This document shows positions 5,322 through 6,943 of a DNA stretch of 6,943 nucleotides, piece by piece. This DNA is from Frankiaceae bacterium. Lineage in GTDB: Bacteria; Actinomycetota; Actinomycetes; Frankiales; Frankiaceae. The notes below the pieces were generated by a model that did no database searches, was not told where the DNA came from, and saw nothing but the letters and a program-made list of their open reading frames with translations. The stretch is taken from positions 1 through 6,943 of the forward strand of contig JAVEDQ010000105.1 in the NCBI GenBank assembly GCA_030840885.1. The letters are read 5' to 3'. The translations under genes and the position numbers were made by a program. Each line of letters opens with the position of its first letter. Position 1 is the stretch's first letter.

Positions 5322-6782
5322 TCAGCCTGCGTCGGCCAGTACCCGCTTGCAGTCGACGACGACGTTCCAGACCGAGAAGTCCCGCTGGCCGGGAGCTGTC
5401 GGGATCGCCACCTGACCCGGCCCGACCGGTGTCGCGAAAGCGCTGCGCGCGGAGCCGACGCTGCCGGGAGGATCGCCGCCCCGGTCCAGGCAGCGCTGCT
5501 GCGCCGCGCGCAGGTTGTCGGGCCAGTCCGGGCCCCCACTGCGGCTGGACGTGATCCGGTAGCTACCGGCGACGACGACCACGAGCAGCGCCGTGAGCAG
5601 CACCCGGGCGAACAGCCACCCGCCTGCCCCGCGCGGGACGCGGAAGGCGGCGATCAACAACCCAGCCCCGAGCAGCACCGACGGCACGATCATGTACCGG
5701 GACCCGTCCAGGGTCGGGACGGACCGATCGAGGTAGATCGAGGTGCCGCGGATGAGCAGCGGAACGACGAGGAAGATCACCGAGTAGGCGAAGGTGACCC
5801 CGACGATCACGCGCCGCCCGGGCGAGGCCAGCCAGGCGGCGACGGCCGCGACCACCGCCACGGCGAGCAGCCCGAGCGCGAAGACCTCGCCGTAGCGCAC
5901 GAAGGGCGACAACAGGTGAGCGTCGCCGACGAACAACGACCCGGCGACGCGGAGCCCGTAGGTGCCCGGGAGATCACGCCAGTCGACCTCGACGAAGGAC
6001 CGCGGCGGCTTCTGGGAGACGCCGTAGACCACCTGCAACGCAAGGCCGACGACGAAGACGACCGGGGCCACGATGGCATCGCGGCGGACGCCGTCGCGCC
6101 GCCGGACCGCCTGCTGCACCCGGAACAGGGCGAGCGGCAGCAGCAGCGCGGCCAGCGGGTCGCTGAGCGCGGTGCCCATCGCCACGACCACCCCGAGCGC
6201 CACGCGTGTCCGGGTCGGCGGCCGGGCCACGAAGACCCAGAAGCAGGCGTAGTCCAGGTACCAGTGCAGGTTGTTGATGCTGGCGTTCGCCTCGAAGCCG
6301 GTGGCGGGCAGGGCCAGGAACAGCCCGCACAGCACCAGGCGACCCCAGCGCGACGGCAGGACGTTGCGACCTGCGTCGTAGACGTAGAGGGCCAGAAGCG
6401 CCACGACGAGGGAGGAGCCGGTGTTGATGACGACGGCTGCCGAGCTCAGGGGAAACAGCGACGCGAACGCCGCGATCAGCCGGGGCACGACGTGCAGATA
6501 GCCCTCGTAGGCGCGGCCGATCGTCGACAGCAACGGCCGGTTCAACGCCTCGGTCAGGAAGATGCCGCCGTCCTCGGCCTGCAGCGACCGCCAGGCCGGC
6601 ACCCTCGGGATGCGAAGGAGCTGTAACGCCGTGCCGCCGACCACGATCACGAGTGCGATGAGCAGCGAGACCGGCGCCGACCGCGAGGATGAGGCCGACG
6701 GCGACTGCAGCGGGTCAAGCCCTTCGAACGCCTCGTCGTGAGTTGTTCCGGCGGGCTCGATGCGGCGTGTCGCCTCGGTCAC
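5322..6782 (-). CDS. Multi-pass membrane protein, GT-C glycosyltransferase-like, uncharacterised
   Basis: With the GTG at 6782 the product has 486 residues. About 11 hydrophobic segments are visible, near 37-57, 98-113, 116-135, 148-162, 174-186, 194-220, 237-254, 300-319, 325-344, 363-380 and 390-408. A polar N-terminus (1-36) precedes them and a soluble tail follows (about 409-486). After the first segment comes LQAEDGGIFL with Glu70-Asp71. An acidic pair in the first outer loop is typical of GT-C enzymes that use lipid-linked sugars. Further marks are YLHVVPR (95-101), HWYLDY (173-178) and DGSRYMIVPS (359-368). The tail has two cysteines (431 and 478), which could pair outside the cell if the segment count is right. 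I do not recognise a named family. The start at 6782 overlaps the upstream gene's stop as GTGA; a GTG at 6824 would add 14 residues and overlap that gene by 46 bases. Confidence 0.72.
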   Translation of the reverse strand: MTEATRRIEPAGTTHDEAFEGLDPLQSPSASSSRSAPVSLLIALVIVVGGTALQLLRIPRVPAWRSLQAEDGGIFLTEALNRPLLSTIGRAYEGYLHVVPRLIAAFASLFPLSSAAVVINTGSSLVVALLALYVYDAGRNVLPSRWGRLVLCGLFLALPATGFEANASINNLHWYLDYACFWVFVARPPTRTRVALGVVVAMGTALSDPLAALLLPLALFRVQQAVRRRDGVRRDAIVAPVVFVVGLALQVVYGVSQKPPRSFVEVDWRDLPGTYGLRVAGSLFVGDAHLLSPFVRYGEVFALGLLAVAVVAAVAAWLASPGRRVIVGVTFAYSVIFLVVPLLIRGTSIYLDRSVPTLDGSRYMIVPSVLLGAGLLIAAFRVPRGAGGWLFARVLLTALLVVVVAGSYRITSSRSGGPDWPDNLRAAQQRCLDRGGDPPGSVGSARSAFATPVGPGQVAIPTAPGQRDFSVWNVVVDCKRVLADAG

Positions 6783-6943
6783 GGCAGGGCGCCGGTGGAG
6801 TCGGAGTGCGGATGGGCCCGCCACCGCTGCCAGCCGGCGGCCAGCACCGTCGCCGTGCCCAGGACGAACAGGACGTCGAGCGGGACCCGCAACCGGGGTG
6901 GCGAGACCGCTGCGATGCTGACGACGAGGAAGTAGCCCGCGCA
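6779..6943 (-). CDS. C-terminal end of a membrane protein, probably GT39-like glycosyltransferase (5'-truncated)
   Basis: Reading leftward from the window edge, a frame of 54 residues stays open to the TGA at 6781-6779. It contains AGYFLVVSIAAVSPPRLRVP followed by a hydrophobic stretch, LDVLFVLGTATVLAAG, and a charged tail, WQRWRAHPHSDS. An Arg-x-Arg-x-Pro element before a last membrane helix and a short basic tail resembles the C-termini of many actinobacterial family-39-type membrane glycosyltransferases. That is a resemblance by eye, not proof. The start lies beyond the window. Its stop overlaps the GTG of the next membrane gene, so the two are likely one leftward operon and perhaps build the same envelope glycan. 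Confidence 0.6.
   Translation of the reverse strand, partial: CAGYFLVVSIAAVSPPRLRVPLDVLFVLGTATVLAAGWQRWRAHPHSDSTGALP

Noticed and set aside
5307..6626. A 439-codon open frame on the plus strand opposite the membrane protein
   Set aside because: The product is highly charged, His/Gln/Asp-rich and low in complexity, as expected from the complement of hydrophobic GC-rich codons. The minus strand shows clear membrane segments.

Overview
The window is about 70% G+C by eye, with codons ending almost always in G or C, GTG starts, and genes that are short-spaced or overlapping. This points to a high-GC actinobacterium. A Pseudonocardiales-type host is my guess, and nothing here proves it. I see no transposase, integrase, phage gene, CRISPR array, tRNA or rRNA. 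The gene content looks like ordinary chromosomal housekeeping rather than an accessory island.

Layout. A 5'-truncated VOC/glyoxalase-like gene (1-415, +) converges on an alpha/beta-hydrolase of the bacterial monoacylglycerol lipase/Est30 type (453-1220, -). A 15-nt tandem repeat lies in the junction. A 96-bp divergent gap then leads to an S9-family serine peptidase (1317-3242, +). A class I SAM-dependent methyltransferase (3239-3850, +) follows, sharing a GTGA overlap with the peptidase stop, so these two form a translationally coupled pair. A 105-bp gap with a nested inverted repeat precedes an OsmC-family peroxidase (3956-4396, +) that has a strong ribosome binding site. OsmC converges on a mini-zincin metallopeptidase (4442-4780, -). 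That junction holds four 9-nt repeats and a perfect 13-bp inverted repeat that probably ends transcription from both sides. A 44-bp divergent gap separates the metallopeptidase from a YbaK/EbsC-type aminoacyl-tRNA deacylase (4825-5301, +). This in turn converges, with 20 bp between the stops, on a multi-pass membrane protein resembling GT-C glycosyltransferases (5322-6782, -). At the right edge is the 3' end of a second membrane protein (6779-6943, -), likely also a glycosyltransferase. The two membrane genes again share a GTGA overlap, so they form one leftward operon.

How the genes relate. Only the peptidase-methyltransferase pair and the membrane-protein pair have sequence evidence for joint expression. 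The others (thiol peroxidase, tRNA proofreading factor, mini-zincin, esterase, VOC protein) are neighbours without a visible common pathway. I did not find a clear novel multi-gene system. The points worth a second look are small: repeats and hairpins packed into the convergent gene ends, two coupled gene pairs, and an uncharacterised GT-C-like membrane protein whose true start is probably the internal GTG at 6782.

Every intergenic gap is shorter than 300 bases and is covered in the feature list.
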